NCBI RefSeq assembly: GCF_033558715.1
Contig: NZ_CP114606.1
Coordinates: 2,976,001 to 3,040,000, forward strand
Length of the DNA stretch: 64,000 nucleotides
Direction: 5' to 3'
Source: Acinetobacter sp. YWS30-1
GTDB lineage: Bacteria > Pseudomonadota > Gammaproteobacteria > Pseudomonadales > Moraxellaceae
The notes under the pieces are model-generated. The model was not told the DNA's origin, made no database searches, and worked only from the letters and a program-made list of their open reading frames with translations. Position numbers and translations under genes: made by a program. Positions 1-9,108 of the stretch are shown piece after piece (the first letter of the stretch is position 1; each line of letters begins with the position of its first letter).

Positions 1-428
1 AGCTGGAAAAAGCAGGCTTGTCATTGCACAACTTACTCATTCAGCCGAATGACACCTTGTATGTCAACAACCGTGAAAACCAAAAAATTTATGTGATGGG
101 TGAGTCGGGTAAAAATCAATCGCTCCCTATGCGTGATCAAGGCATGAGTTTAAGCGATGTATTGGGTGAAAGTCTGGGCTTAAACCCACTGTCTGCAAGC
201 CGTAGTAAAATTTATGTGGTTCGTAGTCAGCCCAATGCAGCACATACCGAAGTCTATCACATGGATTTAACCAGCATTGCCGACTTTGGCCTAGCCAATC
301 AGTTTAAAATGCGCAGCAATGATATTGTCTATGTAGATGCATCAGGCTTGGCCCGCTGGCAACGTGTGGTTAACCAAATTATTCCATTCTCAAATGCTTT
401 ATATAACCTAGATCGTTTGGGGAACTAA
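1..428 (+). CDS. wza: Wza, capsule export outer-membrane lipoprotein (5' truncated by window)
   Basis: C-terminal part of the Wza outer-membrane export channel; the reading frame is open from base 3 and the start lies outside the window. About 140 residues remain, matching the C-terminal third of the complete second Wza at 18.9 kb at roughly 70 % by eye (shared stretches QPNDTLY, RENQKIYVMGE, DQGM, DVLGES, SNDIVYVDA). These are the last SLBB-type and C-terminal segments of the polysaccharide export family. The stop overlaps the wzb start by one base (TAATG), so translation is probably coupled. It begins the left wza-wzb-wzc module. The identity call is secure; whether the missing 5' part is intact cannot be seen. 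Confidence 0.93.
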   Translation, partial: LEKAGLSLHNLLIQPNDTLYVNNRENQKIYVMGESGKNQSLPMRDQGMSLSDVLGESLGLNPLSASRSKIYVVRSQPNAAHTEVYHMDLTSIADFGLANQFKMRSNDIVYVDASGLARWQRVVNQIIPFSNALYNLDRLGN

Positions 429-856
429 TGAAAATTAATAACATTTTGGTGGTGTGTATCGGCAATATTTGCCGTAGCCCCATGGCAGAATACTTTTTAA
501 AGCAGCAATATCCACACTTACATATTGAATCTGCAGGTATTTCAGGTTTAGTTGGTCATGCAGCCGATGACAAAGCCAGTTTATGTATGCAACGTCACGG
601 CATCGACATGAGTCCACACGTAGCAAAAAAACTCAATGCAGAGCTCATTAAAAAAGCCGACCTAATATTAGTTATGAGCCAGAATCAGCAAAAACATATA
701 GAACAAACCTGGCCTTTTGCTAAAGGTAAAACCTTTAGACTGGGGCATTGGCAAAGTAAAAATATTGCCGATCCTTATCAGCATGATCAAACAGTCTTTG
801 ATGAAACTTGTAGATTGATTCAAGACTGCATTACTGACTGGAAAAAATATATTTAA
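428..856 (+). CDS. wzb: Wzb, low-molecular-weight protein-tyrosine phosphatase
   Basis: 142-residue cytoplasmic phosphatase that removes phosphate from the Wzc tyrosine tail and so controls capsule polymer assembly. The active-site loop CX5RS is at residues 10-17 (CIGNICRS) and the general-acid Asp is in the DPY motif near residue 116 (IADPYQHD); both are intact. The length is normal for the family. The ATG overlaps the wza stop by one base and wzc follows after 35 bases, so the three genes form one operon. This is the only complete wzb in the window; the other export module carries a decayed copy. Confidence 0.95.
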   Translation: MKINNILVVCIGNICRSPMAEYFLKQQYPHLHIESAGISGLVGHAADDKASLCMQRHGIDMSPHVAKKLNAELIKKADLILVMSQNQQKHIEQTWPFAKGKTFRLGHWQSKNIADPYQHDQTVFDETCRLIQDCITDWKKYI

Positions 857-891
857 GTTTTTTAATATTTTCACTTTTTGATATTTAAATT

Positions 892-3081
892 ATGAGCCAA
901 ACTGCCAATACCGAAGATACTATTGATCTGAAGGAATTATTTTTTTCCTTAATTGCTCAATGGAAACTGATCACGATCTGTATATTATTGAGTTTAATTG
1001 CAGCTTTATTATATCTAAGGATCACTCCAGATACCTATAACGTAGATGCCCTGGTACAAGTAGAAGATAGTAAGGGAGCATCAGCAGCTTTATTAGGTGA
1101 CCTTTCTAATATGATTGAGCAAAAATCTCCGGCTCAAGCTGAAATTGAGATTTTAAAATCGCGTCTTGTGCTTGGCTCAGTGATTAACCAGTTAAACTTG
1201 GACCTTGTAATTTCTGGTACTGAAGATTCGATCTGGAATCGATTATTAAAAAATCATAATTATGATATCCAATATACGACAAAATCAGTACTCTTCAAAG
1301 ATAATGAGCAAAGTTTTGATGTAAGACAGTTTGATATTCCGAACTATTTTAAAAATAAAAATCTATTATTAAGTTTTGATGATAATAAATATAATCTAAC
1401 TGATGCCGAAACAAATGAAATTATATTTACTGCTCCCTTAAACCAAACCAGTCAAATTCAATCAAGATATGGTCTTTGGAAAGTCGCCATTTATAGCAAA
1501 GATCCCTTAGATTCTACTTATAATATTAAAAAGCTGACTTTGCCTGCGGCAGTGCAACGCATACTTAATAATTATTCAGTGGCTGAAAAAGGTAAAATGA
1601 CGGGTGTACTTGGATTAAATTATCAGGGCCAAGATAAACAGCATATTACCCAAGTACTGAATGCCATCTTAGCAGCTTATAGCCAGCAAAATATTGAACG
1701 TCGTTCAGCTGAATCTGCCCAAACATTGAAGTTTCTAGATGAACAACTCCCTGAGTTGAGCCAACAGCTAGATCAGGTAGAACGTGAATTTAACCAGTTC
1801 CGTCAACAATATAATACTGTGGACTTAACTAAAGAATCAGAACTGTATTTAACTCAGAGTATCGCTCTAGAAACACAAAAAGCCGAACTTGAACTTAAAG
1901 TTGCTGAAGCTTCTGCACGTTATACTGAAGAACATCCAGTAATGGAACAAATGAATGCTCAACTTGGTGCAATTAATAGCAAAATTGCAGCATTGGGTAA
2001 TACTTTAAAGCAGCTTCCTGATTTACAGCGTCGTTACTTACAACTTTATCGCGAGGTTGAAGTTAAACAACAGTTATATACCGGATTACTTAATACTTAT
2101 CAACAACTTCGCATCGCTAAAGCCGGTGAAATTGGCAATGTACGTATTGTTGATACTGCCGTAGAACCAATTGAACCGATTAAACCAAAGAAATTACAAA
2201 TTATAATTTTATCTATTTTCTTAGGCGGTTTTTTAGGAACATTACTTGCTTTATTGCGCAATATGATGCGTTCAGGAATCAAGGATTCAGCACAAATTGA
2301 AAGAGAGTTAGATCTGCCTGTATATGCAACAGTTCCTCGATCTCCTCTCCAAGAAAGTCGCGTCAATTTACTGAAAAAGAAAAAGAGCATCCCTATTCTT
2401 GCGGTTAAGGATAGTAGTGATATTGCAATTGAAAGCTTACGCAGTATGCGTACTGCAATCCATTTTGCTTTGAGTAATGCCAAAAATAATATTATTGCAC
2501 TTTCGGGTCCGGGCCCTGAAATTGGTAAATCATTTATTACTACCAACCTAGCAACTATTTTGGCCCAAAGCGGAAGCCGCGTATTAGTGATTGATGGTGA
2601 TTTACGTCGTGGTTATTTAAATAAATATTTTAATAAAGAAGTACAACCAGGTTTATCCGAACTATTAAATCATCAAAATAGCTATGAAGATGTTGTTCAA
2701 AACTCGCAGGTTGATAATTTATTCTTTGTTACTCGAGGTAAAAGTCCAGTAAATCCATCTGAATTACTCAGTACAGATAAGTTTAAAGTTTTTCTTGACC
2801 AAGCTTCTGTTAGTTTTGATTACGTATTGATTGATACTCCGCCAATATTAGCCGTAACCGATGGTATCATCATTGCACAATATGCTGGTGTAAATCTATT
2901 AATTGCACGTCATGGTAAAACACAAATTAAAGAACTTGAAATTACTGTCACTCGTTTTGAACAGGCTAATGTGAAAGTTAATGGTGTTATTCTGAATGAT
3001 GTACAAAAAGGGCCAGGTAATGGTTATGGGTACGGATATAACTATGCGTATGCTTATAAGGCTTCAAAAGATGGTGATTAA
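892..3081 (+). CDS. wzc: Wzc, polysaccharide co-polymerase and autophosphorylating tyrosine kinase
   Basis: 729-residue inner-membrane protein setting capsule chain length and export. It has an N-terminal Wzz domain with a first membrane helix near residues 30-47, a long periplasmic coiled coil, a second helix near residues 430-450, and a cytoplasmic BY-kinase domain. Walker A is GPGPEIGKS (about residue 540), Walker A' VLVIDGDLRRG (about 565) and Walker B YVLIDTPP (about 643). The C-terminus is a tyrosine cluster (GYGYGYNYAYAY), the autophosphorylation target of Wzb. Codon use is more AT-rich than in the paralogous wzc at 20.4 kb, so the two modules probably have different histories rather than being a recent duplication. 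Confidence 0.95.
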   Translation: MSQTANTEDTIDLKELFFSLIAQWKLITICILLSLIAALLYLRITPDTYNVDALVQVEDSKGASAALLGDLSNMIEQKSPAQAEIEILKSRLVLGSVINQLNLDLVISGTEDSIWNRLLKNHNYDIQYTTKSVLFKDNEQSFDVRQFDIPNYFKNKNLLLSFDDNKYNLTDAETNEIIFTAPLNQTSQIQSRYGLWKVAIYSKDPLDSTYNIKKLTLPAAVQRILNNYSVAEKGKMTGVLGLNYQGQDKQHITQVLNAILAAYSQQNIERRSAESAQTLKFLDEQLPELSQQLDQVEREFNQFRQQYNTVDLTKESELYLTQSIALETQKAELELKVAEASARYTEEHPVMEQMNAQLGAINSKIAALGNTLKQLPDLQRRYLQLYREVEVKQQLYTGLLNTYQQLRIAKAGEIGNVRIVDTAVEPIEPIKPKKLQIIILSIFLGGFLGTLLALLRNMMRSGIKDSAQIERELDLPVYATVPRSPLQESRVNLLKKKKSIPILAVKDSSDIAIESLRSMRTAIHFALSNAKNNIIALSGPGPEIGKSFITTNLATILAQSGSRVLVIDGDLRRGYLNKYFNKEVQPGLSELLNHQNSYEDVVQNSQVDNLFFVTRGKSPVNPSELLSTDKFKVFLDQASVSFDYVLIDTPPILAVTDGIIIAQYAGVNLLIARHGKTQIKELEITVTRFEQANVKVNGVILNDVQKGPGNGYGYGYNYAYAYKASKDGD

Positions 3082-3144
3082 GATAAATTTAATTCATAGC
3101 AATTAAATTTGTCTTAAATATAAAGATAACCTCATTGTTATCAT

Positions 3145-3195
3145 AAAGCTTCAAACTAAGGTAGAGTAATCAAATTAGTTTGAAGCTTTTTATAT
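3145..3195 (+). terminator. Rho-independent terminator after wzc
   Basis: A perfect 15-bp stem (3145-3159 with 3175-3189, AAAGCTTCAAACTAA) encloses a 15-base loop and is followed by a T-rich tail. It closes the left wza-wzb-wzc operon before the insertion sequences. Confidence 0.8.
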
Positions 3196-3231
3196 TTATC
3201 CTACTATGAAGTTAGTTATAGTCTTATATTA

Positions 3232-4178
3232 GACTTCCGTCATAAATCAAAAAACGTACAATTTATTTGATCTTAAATTAATCAGCAAAATTATTTAATT
3301 CAAGGGATAATTCTTGGATGAAATTCAAAGATATTCAAAAATTATCAGACGTTAAATTTCGTAGGCTTACCGGTGTTAGTTGGGCTACATTTAACCTCAT
3401 GTTGGCCGAGCTAAATAAGCATTTACCTTGTCATATTGGTAAAGGACGACCGCATAAATTACCGTTGGAAGATCGTTTGCTCTTATGTATAGAATATTGG
3501 AGAGAATATCGAACATTTTTTCATCTTGGTATGAGTTACGGTGTATCTGAAACGAGTGCAATTCGTATCACACGTGTTATTGAAGATACCTTAATCCGTT
3601 CTGGAAAATTTAACTTGCCAAAACAACTTCCTAATCGAGATGAAGTGGATTGGGAAGTTGTTGTGATTGATGCAACTGAAATATTAGTTCAACGTCCAAA
3701 AAAAACAGAAGAAATGGTATAGCGGTAAAAAAAAGCGACATACCTTTAAATTTCAGCTATCTATGCACTATACAACAGGTGAAATACTGAGTGTATGTGG
3801 AAGTCATGGAAGCATGCATGATTTTAAAATATTCAAAAAAAGCATGAGGAAATTAAAATTTAAGCCCTTTTTTATCGTTGATAAGGGGTATTTAGGGATA
3901 AAGAAATTGGGTTTTGGATGCCTCATGCCATCTAAAGCAAAGAAAACTGAACAACTAGATTCTGAATTAAAAAAGTTAAATAAAGAGATTGGTCGTAGAC
4001 GAATTCAAGTAGAGCATGTATTTGGAAGGATGAAATGTTTTAAGATTTTATCTTGTGTATATAGAAATCGTCGTAAACGATTAAACCTGCGTTTTAATTT
4101 ACTTGCTGGCATATACAATTTAGATTGGGTGAAAGATAAACAATTAAATTGGTTGAAAAATGATTTATGAAGGAAGTC
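3232..4178 (+). mobile_element. IS5-family insertion sequence (about 947 bp)
   Basis: The ends are imperfect inverted repeats. The left reads TTAGACTTCCGTCATAAATC and the right end, reversed, reads TTAGACTTCCTTCATAAATC, one mismatch in 20; the outer TA on each side (3230-3231 and 4179-4180) fits the 2-bp TA duplication common in IS5 relatives. It carries one transposase split by a frame change in an A8 run. It sits in the intergenic DNA just behind the wzc terminator and disrupts no gene. Confidence 0.85.
3318..4170 (+). CDS. IS5-family DDE transposase, two-frame (A8 frameshift site)
   Basis: The first frame (3318-3722, 134 aa) has the helix-turn-helix-like N-terminal region and the first catalytic Asp (VVVIDATEI). 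The second frame (first Met at 3763, ending at 4170) has the second Asp (IVDKGYLG) and the Glu in VEHVFGRMK. The frames join smoothly if one A is lost from the 8-A run near 3698-3705, giving a reading through PKKQKKWYSGKKKRH. That requires +1 movement on the sequence shown, or RNA polymerase slippage producing A7. Some IS families use such slippage; a simple inactivating insertion is the alternative. The frame would be about 284 residues after fusion, typical for this group. Confidence 0.8.
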
Positions 4179-4214
4179 TAATGACTGATAAAATTAAAAA
4201 TAATTATTTAATAT

Positions 4215-5190
4215 AACCCGAATCCTGCTTAAGCCGATGACTTCATAATTTGAATTGTTGGCTTATTTTTATGGATCAGTTGATATGCACACAAGGACGC
4301 GTAAATCCCTCCTAGAAATCCATGAACACTACGTGCTTTGCTTGTCACTAAATTGTACTGACCTTTCAATAAACTGAATAAAGTCTCTATCTTATTGCGC
4401 TGTTTTAAGTGATATTTATCTGACTCAGAAAGTTGTATAGCCTGCATATTTTTTCGATGATAGGTAATTAAATCAATACCTTGCTCTTTCAACCTACTCT
4501 TCAGTTCTTGGCTAATATAGCCACGATCTCCATACAACTTTGCTTCCATCTCTTTAACGAGTCTCTCAACCATTTTGATATCAGCCAAATGTCCATTGGA
4601 TAAAGCAGAACAAGCAATTTCACCAAATTGATTCATCACAATATGTAATTTACAGCCATAAAACCAGCCCATTGAGCTTCTACCACGTGATGCAATTTGG
4701 ACTAATGATTTATGGCGTTGAATACGTTGATTTTTACAAACTGGCAGAGTTGTTGAATCAATCCATAAATATTGTGTACCTTGGCCTTTCATTAGCGCCA
4801 CATGTAAAGCGTGTAGAGCTAATTGATGTCTATTAATCAGATGAATCATCCGTTGGTAACAGGGTAAGCTTTTAAATAAATGATTTTTATCCTGTTTCAA
4901 CCATGTGAAAAATGCTTTGAAATTAGTGAAATGAGAATATTTATACCAGATCGCGATAAAAGTGATTTCTGAGATACTCAAGTGAGCGGTTCGGACTCTG
5001 GAGAAACGACGACTTTGTTTAAGGAAATTCCAGTAGGTTGCTTCAAATTTAAGAAAGAAATCATCAATTACGCAAAATAATTCGGTACTATTAAACATCG
5101 GGACTAGAGTTTTAAGTTTTGTGTGGTAACTCAACTGATGGCTCTAGTCCTCTTATTTTTCAAGTCAATTTTTTATCCGCGATTCGGGTT
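4215..5190 (-). mobile_element. IS982-family insertion sequence (about 976 bp)
   Basis: Terminal inverted repeats AACCCGAATC (4215-4224) and GATTCGGGTT (5181-5190) flank one leftward transposase gene. Size and end sequence fit IS982 elements known in Acinetobacter. No convincing direct repeat is visible outside the ends (left flank TTTAATAT, right flank AGATAAGT), which would fit a later rearrangement across the element. It lies 36 bp from the IS5-like element. Confidence 0.85.
4229..5134 (-). CDS. IS982-family transposase
   Basis: 301-residue transposase, full length for IS982. The DDE residues can be read in YLWIDSTTLPV (Asp), KLYGDRGYIS (Asp) and QRNKIETLFSLLKGQYN (Glu). The N-terminal half has the usual family pattern (ISEITFIAIWYKYSHFTNFKAF). 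It lies inside terminal repeats 4215-5190 and has no internal stop, so it is likely functional. Confidence 0.92.
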   Translation of the reverse strand: MSYHTKLKTLVPMFNSTELFCVIDDFFLKFEATYWNFLKQSRRFSRVRTAHLSISEITFIAIWYKYSHFTNFKAFFTWLKQDKNHLFKSLPCYQRMIHLINRHQLALHALHVALMKGQGTQYLWIDSTTLPVCKNQRIQRHKSLVQIASRGRSSMGWFYGCKLHIVMNQFGEIACSALSNGHLADIKMVERLVKEMEAKLYGDRGYISQELKSRLKEQGIDLITYHRKNMQAIQLSESDKYHLKQRNKIETLFSLLKGQYNLVTSKARSVHGFLGGIYASLCAYQLIHKNKPTIQIMKSSA

Positions 5191-5365
5191 AGATAAGTTT
5201 TTTATCAGCTTCCTTGCTTATTTCTAATATGAAAAAATTAAATATACAACTATTATAAAAAGTTTCTTAGACATCCACTATAACTAATAAAAGTATCTAA
5301 TAATAAGATTAATATATTTCAACCAGAAATAATTAAAAAAATAATAAACCTTTATTAAAATAAAA

Positions 5366-5400
5366 GGAATCTTCTAAAAAATAATTAGAAGAAGTTAAAA
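5366..5400 (-). terminator. Possible terminator of the capsule operon
   Basis: An 8-bp stem (TCTTCTAA, 5370-5377, with TTAGAAGA, 5385-5392) lies just downstream of the leftward itr gene, with a T-rich stretch beyond it on the minus strand. The stem is AT-rich and weak. The remaining intergenic DNA 5191-5431 is AT-rich and I see nothing else in it. Confidence 0.4.
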
Positions 5401-5431
5401 ATATTTTTTAGTAATAATGAACTTTATTAAA

Positions 5432-6358
5432 TTATTTCACTTCTTTTGCACGTAAATGGTTTTCAGTGACCTCCTTTCTACAAAATCGTGCAGCACCAAC
5501 TTCTTGATCTGGCGCATTAATTCCTTCTTGATTAAACATCACCTTAGCTGTTTTAAACATAATTTTAAAATCTAGCCAAATGTTATTTTGCTCAACATAT
5601 TGAACATCTAAGTCGAATTTTTCTTCCCAAGATAAGTTATTACGCCCACTGACTTGGGCAAGCCCTGTCATGCCGGGTTTTACCTCATGTCTTCGCATTT
5701 GTTCAGCGGTATAATGTTCTAGAAATTCTTTCATTTGAGGTCTAGGCCCAACAATACTCATATCACCTTTTAAGACATTTATAAGCTGAGGCATTTCGTC
5801 CAAGCTGGTAGAACGTAATTTTTGACCAAATGGTGTAATTCGAAATTTATCTGGTAAGGGATTACCATCCTGATCGAATGCATTTCTCATAGAGCGAAAC
5901 TTAATCATTTTAAAGAGCTTTCCATTTTTACCAGGTCGTTCTTGATAGAAGAAAATTGGTGAGCCTAGATTTCTACGTACTTTATAAGCAATGATGATAA
6001 AAACTGGCAACAATATAAATATAGCAGTAAGAGAAATAATAATATCGATTAATCGCTTAGCAACTTTTATATCACTCCTAAAAAGGTCACTACTAGAATA
6101 TAGATGAGGAAAAGATGTTAAGGCATTTTTTAAAATTAGATCTTTCTTCCCCCGATAATACCAGGATTTTTTTTTCTCTAGCTTAGCCACTTTATTTATC
6201 CGTGGAGAAAATTGAATGATTTGGTTCTTATACCCTTCTTTTTCTACAAGATTTTTTTTTAAGAAAATATTATCTTTTTCAATAAATAACGATTTACGTG
6301 TTGTAATAGAGCTTTTTACAAAGTTTTCGATCTTATTTTTTTCTTGTTGTAGATCCAT
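5432..6358 (-). CDS. Initiating sugar-phosphate transferase (bacterial sugar transferase, Itr type)
   Basis: 308-residue membrane enzyme that would transfer the first sugar-1-phosphate to undecaprenyl phosphate. The catalytic domain starts with KVAKRLIDIIISLTAIFILL (membrane hairpin), then FFYQERPG, FKMIKFRSM, LDEMPQLINVLKGDMS and VGPRP, ending KPGMTGLAQVSGR: all signatures of the PglC/WcaJ/Itr family. About 105 soluble residues precede the membrane segment, longer than the small (about 200 aa) Itr enzymes but without the four-helix N-terminus of WcaJ. I chose ATG 6358 because GAGGTG lies seven bases upstream; a GTG 15 bases earlier overlaps that site. It is the last gene of the leftward capsule cluster. 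Confidence 0.9.
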   Translation of the reverse strand: MDLQQEKNKIENFVKSSITTRKSLFIEKDNIFLKKNLVEKEGYKNQIIQFSPRINKVAKLEKKKSWYYRGKKDLILKNALTSFPHLYSSSDLFRSDIKVAKRLIDIIISLTAIFILLPVFIIIAYKVRRNLGSPIFFYQERPGKNGKLFKMIKFRSMRNAFDQDGNPLPDKFRITPFGQKLRSTSLDEMPQLINVLKGDMSIVGPRPQMKEFLEHYTAEQMRRHEVKPGMTGLAQVSGRNNLSWEEKFDLDVQYVEQNNIWLDFKIMFKTAKVMFNQEGINAPDQEVGAARFCRKEVTENHLRAKEVK

Positions 6359-6373
6359 TAATAAACACCTCAC

Positions 6374-6844
6374 TATGTCTATCTACGCATCATATCAATT
6401 GTATTTTTATTAAAGTAGAAAGACTATTGTTAGCCAATTTCATATTTTAGTTTTTTAGAAATATTATTATTATTTTTATTAAAATATATATTTAACTAAA
6501 ATTAATTAAATTTCACCTAATAAGAAACTTAAGTTTATATTTTTTTCTATAAATATTAGCCGCTTATATCAAATTAAAGTAAATAATTTATAATTACACT
6601 AGATCAGTTAATAATGAAATATATTTCATTATTAAGATAAATAATTTTTGTAAAAAATAGCAAATCTCACACTAAATAAAATGTGACAAAATGTAATTTA
6701 TTTATAACTAATGAGTCTTATATCACAATAAAATACTATTTTAAGCTTATAATTAAATATATTTCTAATTAATTATACAATCAAGATAACGTTATTTTTA
6801 TTCTATTGAGACCGTCTTAAATATATAAAACCAGATAAGATAAA
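6374..6844. other. AT-rich intergenic region upstream of itr
   Basis: No gene is visible on either strand. It must contain the promoter of itr if the terminator at 6845-6903 works, but no convincing -35/-10 pair can be singled out in DNA this AT-rich. It contains a 28-bp perfect palindrome listed separately. Confidence 0.5.
6608..6635. repeat. 28-bp perfect palindrome
   Basis: The sequence is self-complementary over 28 bases, with half-site TTAATAATGAAATA and no loop, 250 bp upstream of the itr start. It could be an operator, a cruciform-prone site or a chance product of high AT content. Confidence 0.6.
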
Positions 6845-6903
6845 AAAATTTAAGAAAACTAGAAATCCACCTCTGGCTAATAATGAGGTGGAGTAATTCT
6901 AGT
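6845..6903 (-). terminator. Terminator after the FemAB/GNAT-like gene
   Basis: A long stem is formed by ACTAGAA..TCCACCTC (left arm) and GAGGTGGA..TTCTAGT (right arm), with core 8-bp arms at 6866-6873 and 6885-6892. On the minus strand it is followed by a T-rich run, so it would end leftward transcription before itr. Confidence 0.65.
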
Positions 6904-6916
6904 TAAAACTAGGCGA

Positions 6917-7882
6917 TCATAAATCTATACTATAATAATCATGTACAATCCCACGTGCACCAAATCTTTCTTTTTGATCAATCAATCCTATATTTAAGTA
7001 TTTCCCTTCATTTTCATTAGAAGTTCCGAAATCAAATATTTTGGCATTTTTCTTACTTTTTTCTATTAAATGATCAATGAGATAATCTAATACCTTTTTC
7101 TCCCTACCTTTATCATTGCTAGCCAAATATTGAGTATGAACTACTCTTTCAGTTTCAAAAGTCACTGCTCCTGCCACAATATTTCCATCAAGACAACATT
7201 TATATGCTCTTATATTATTAGGGAAACGACTTTTTAATAAATCTATTTCATCTTCATTATGTACAGGTTGTTGGTTATGATGCTGACGCAGTACTTCCCG
7301 GATTACTCCCCAAACCATACTAGGTTGATCTACTTCCTCACAGCTAACCCCATTTTTTTTGAGCTTATTGACTGATCTTCTTTTACTTTCTGAGTATGAA
7401 TATTCTTCATTTAGAGCAATAGAAACACTAATATCTCGTCGGTAAAGCTTGGCATCATTTCGAAATAAAGCGTATAAGTCTTCTTGAGCAGGATAATTAT
7501 GATAAATAACAGGAATGCATTTATATATAATCTTATCAATATTTTTTTGTTTTAAATAAATTTTTAATAAATTAAATAATTCTAGCATGTCAGCGGCATG
7601 AATATCTCTATTAATTAAAAAACCGCCAAAAGTTAAACCTTGATGACTATAAAAAATATTATCTTTAATATTTCCAGGCAATAAGGCTACAATTTTCCCT
7701 TTTTCATTTTTAAATATCAATGAGAAATCCTCAAATCGATCAGCATGATATTCCATAAAATCACGATTAAACATAAAATGATAATTTTTACATTTTAATA
7801 AAAATTCATTCCATATTATTTTATCTGAAGTTTCATATTTATTTATTTGAAAACCTAAGTCTTCTTTCATTATAGTACCCAT
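6917..7882 (-). CDS. FemAB/GNAT-like acyl- or aminoacyltransferase of the capsule cluster
   Basis: 321-residue cytoplasmic protein without membrane segments. The layout resembles the GNAT-fold/FemAB-like family often found in surface polysaccharide loci: an N-terminal half (IIWNEFLLKCKNYHFMFNRD..) and a C-terminal half with GNIVAGAVTFET, then YLASNDKGREKKVLDYLIDHLIE and the closing IFDFGTSNENEGKYLN. Such proteins transfer acyl or aminoacyl groups, some from aminoacyl-tRNA. The substrate here is unknown; the free amino group of the 3-amino sugar made by this cluster is an attractive acceptor, but that is inference. ATG 7882 is supported by AGGA seven bases upstream. It lies between a GT4 gene and itr. 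Confidence 0.65.
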   Translation of the reverse strand: MGTIMKEDLGFQINKYETSDKIIWNEFLLKCKNYHFMFNRDFMEYHADRFEDFSLIFKNEKGKIVALLPGNIKDNIFYSHQGLTFGGFLINRDIHAADMLELFNLLKIYLKQKNIDKIIYKCIPVIYHNYPAQEDLYALFRNDAKLYRRDISVSIALNEEYSYSESKRRSVNKLKKNGVSCEEVDQPSMVWGVIREVLRQHHNQQPVHNEDEIDLLKSRFPNNIRAYKCCLDGNIVAGAVTFETERVVHTQYLASNDKGREKKVLDYLIDHLIEKSKKNAKIFDFGTSNENEGKYLNIGLIDQKERFGARGIVHDYYSIDL

Positions 7883-7953
7883 ATCTATATCCTAGTTATT
7901 GTTTTTAAATCAAATATAATTTTCTATTTATTAAGGAAAATACTATTACTTTT

Positions 7954-9108
7954 TTAAAGCCTATTAATGCCCATCATTTGTAATAGTCTATGGTTTATAT
8001 GATCCGCATTAAAATTCTTTCTAGCATAGAGAAATCCTTGATAGCCCATTTTATTTATTTGTTCAGGATGTTCTATAAAATAAGTCATTTTCTCTACCAA
8101 TGCAGCCACATCCCATTTAGGAATTAGGAAACCTGTCAACCCATCGACTACAGTCTCATTGCAGCCTGGAACATCAGTAGTGATGACTGGACGTCCTACA
8201 GCCATTGCTTCTTGTGTACTACGGGGCACCCCCTCTCGATAATAAGACGGCAATACAAAAACCGCGCTATTACGTAGCCTTTGATCTACATCAGTCACAA
8301 AACCATTATATTCGATAATACCTGTTTGTATTAGCTGATCTAATTCAGCTTGCTTTAAGCCAGTTGGATTTTCAGGATCTAATCCACCAATAATTTTAAA
8401 CACAACTTCAGGATATTTTCTTTTTACTATTCTTGCTGCTTCTATATATTCAAATATTCCCTTTTCAGCTATCAATCTAGCTATAAATATAAAAGATATT
8501 TTTTTTTGATCATTCCATTTAGTATAACTAAAATCTTTTAAATTAAGACCAATAGGACCTAATACTTCAATCGCATTTTTTTTATGTGAAATATTATATC
8601 GATGAACTAGATCTTTAGGATCCTCATGATTTAAGAAAATAATTTTATCCAGATATGGAAATGATAATCTATATAAAAAAACTTGTATAATGCGAACTAA
8701 CTTAGCTTTAAGGCTTTGGCCATGTTTATGAATTGTAAAAGGTGAACCTAAGCCTTCGATCATTCCATAAATATAAGGAACCTGAGTCTTATATGCAGCT
8801 AAAGTTGCATAAATAACAGGCTTTGTTGAATAGGAGAATACGATATCAGGTTGGATTTCTTTTATTTTCTTTTTGAGTTGAAAGGTCGAGCGTAAATCAG
8901 CCAATGGATTTAATCCACCGCGACTAAGTTGATAAGTTACAGGAATTACTCCAAGATTTTTAATTGTATCTAACCAATGATCATCATATTCCGATACAAA
9001 AGCATAAACTTGATGACCATGCTCTATACAAGCAAAAATAAAATCTTTACGGAAATTATAAAGGTTATAAGCGGTAGATCCTATAATAGCGATTTTTTTA
9101 GTTATCAT
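7954..9108 (-). CDS. Glycosyltransferase family 4
   Basis: 384-residue GT-B enzyme that adds one sugar to the growing repeat unit at the cytoplasmic face. The N-terminal Rossmann half opens KKIAIIGSTAYNLYNFRKDF. The C-terminal half has FIARLIAEKGIFEYIEAA and the E-x7-E donor-binding signature in REGVPRSTQEAMAVGRPVI, followed by the family-typical GCNETVVDG. It resembles PglA-like transferases acting on N-acetylated 6-deoxy amino sugars, but donor and acceptor cannot be read from sequence. Its start overlaps the preceding GT2 stop by four bases, so the two are translated in tandem. Confidence 0.9.
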   Translation of the reverse strand: MITKKIAIIGSTAYNLYNFRKDFIFACIEHGHQVYAFVSEYDDHWLDTIKNLGVIPVTYQLSRGGLNPLADLRSTFQLKKKIKEIQPDIVFSYSTKPVIYATLAAYKTQVPYIYGMIEGLGSPFTIHKHGQSLKAKLVRIIQVFLYRLSFPYLDKIIFLNHEDPKDLVHRYNISHKKNAIEVLGPIGLNLKDFSYTKWNDQKKISFIFIARLIAEKGIFEYIEAARIVKRKYPEVVFKIIGGLDPENPTGLKQAELDQLIQTGIIEYNGFVTDVDQRLRNSAVFVLPSYYREGVPRSTQEAMAVGRPVITTDVPGCNETVVDGLTGFLIPKWDVAALVEKMTYFIEHPEQINKMGYQGFLYARKNFNADHINHRLLQMMGINRL

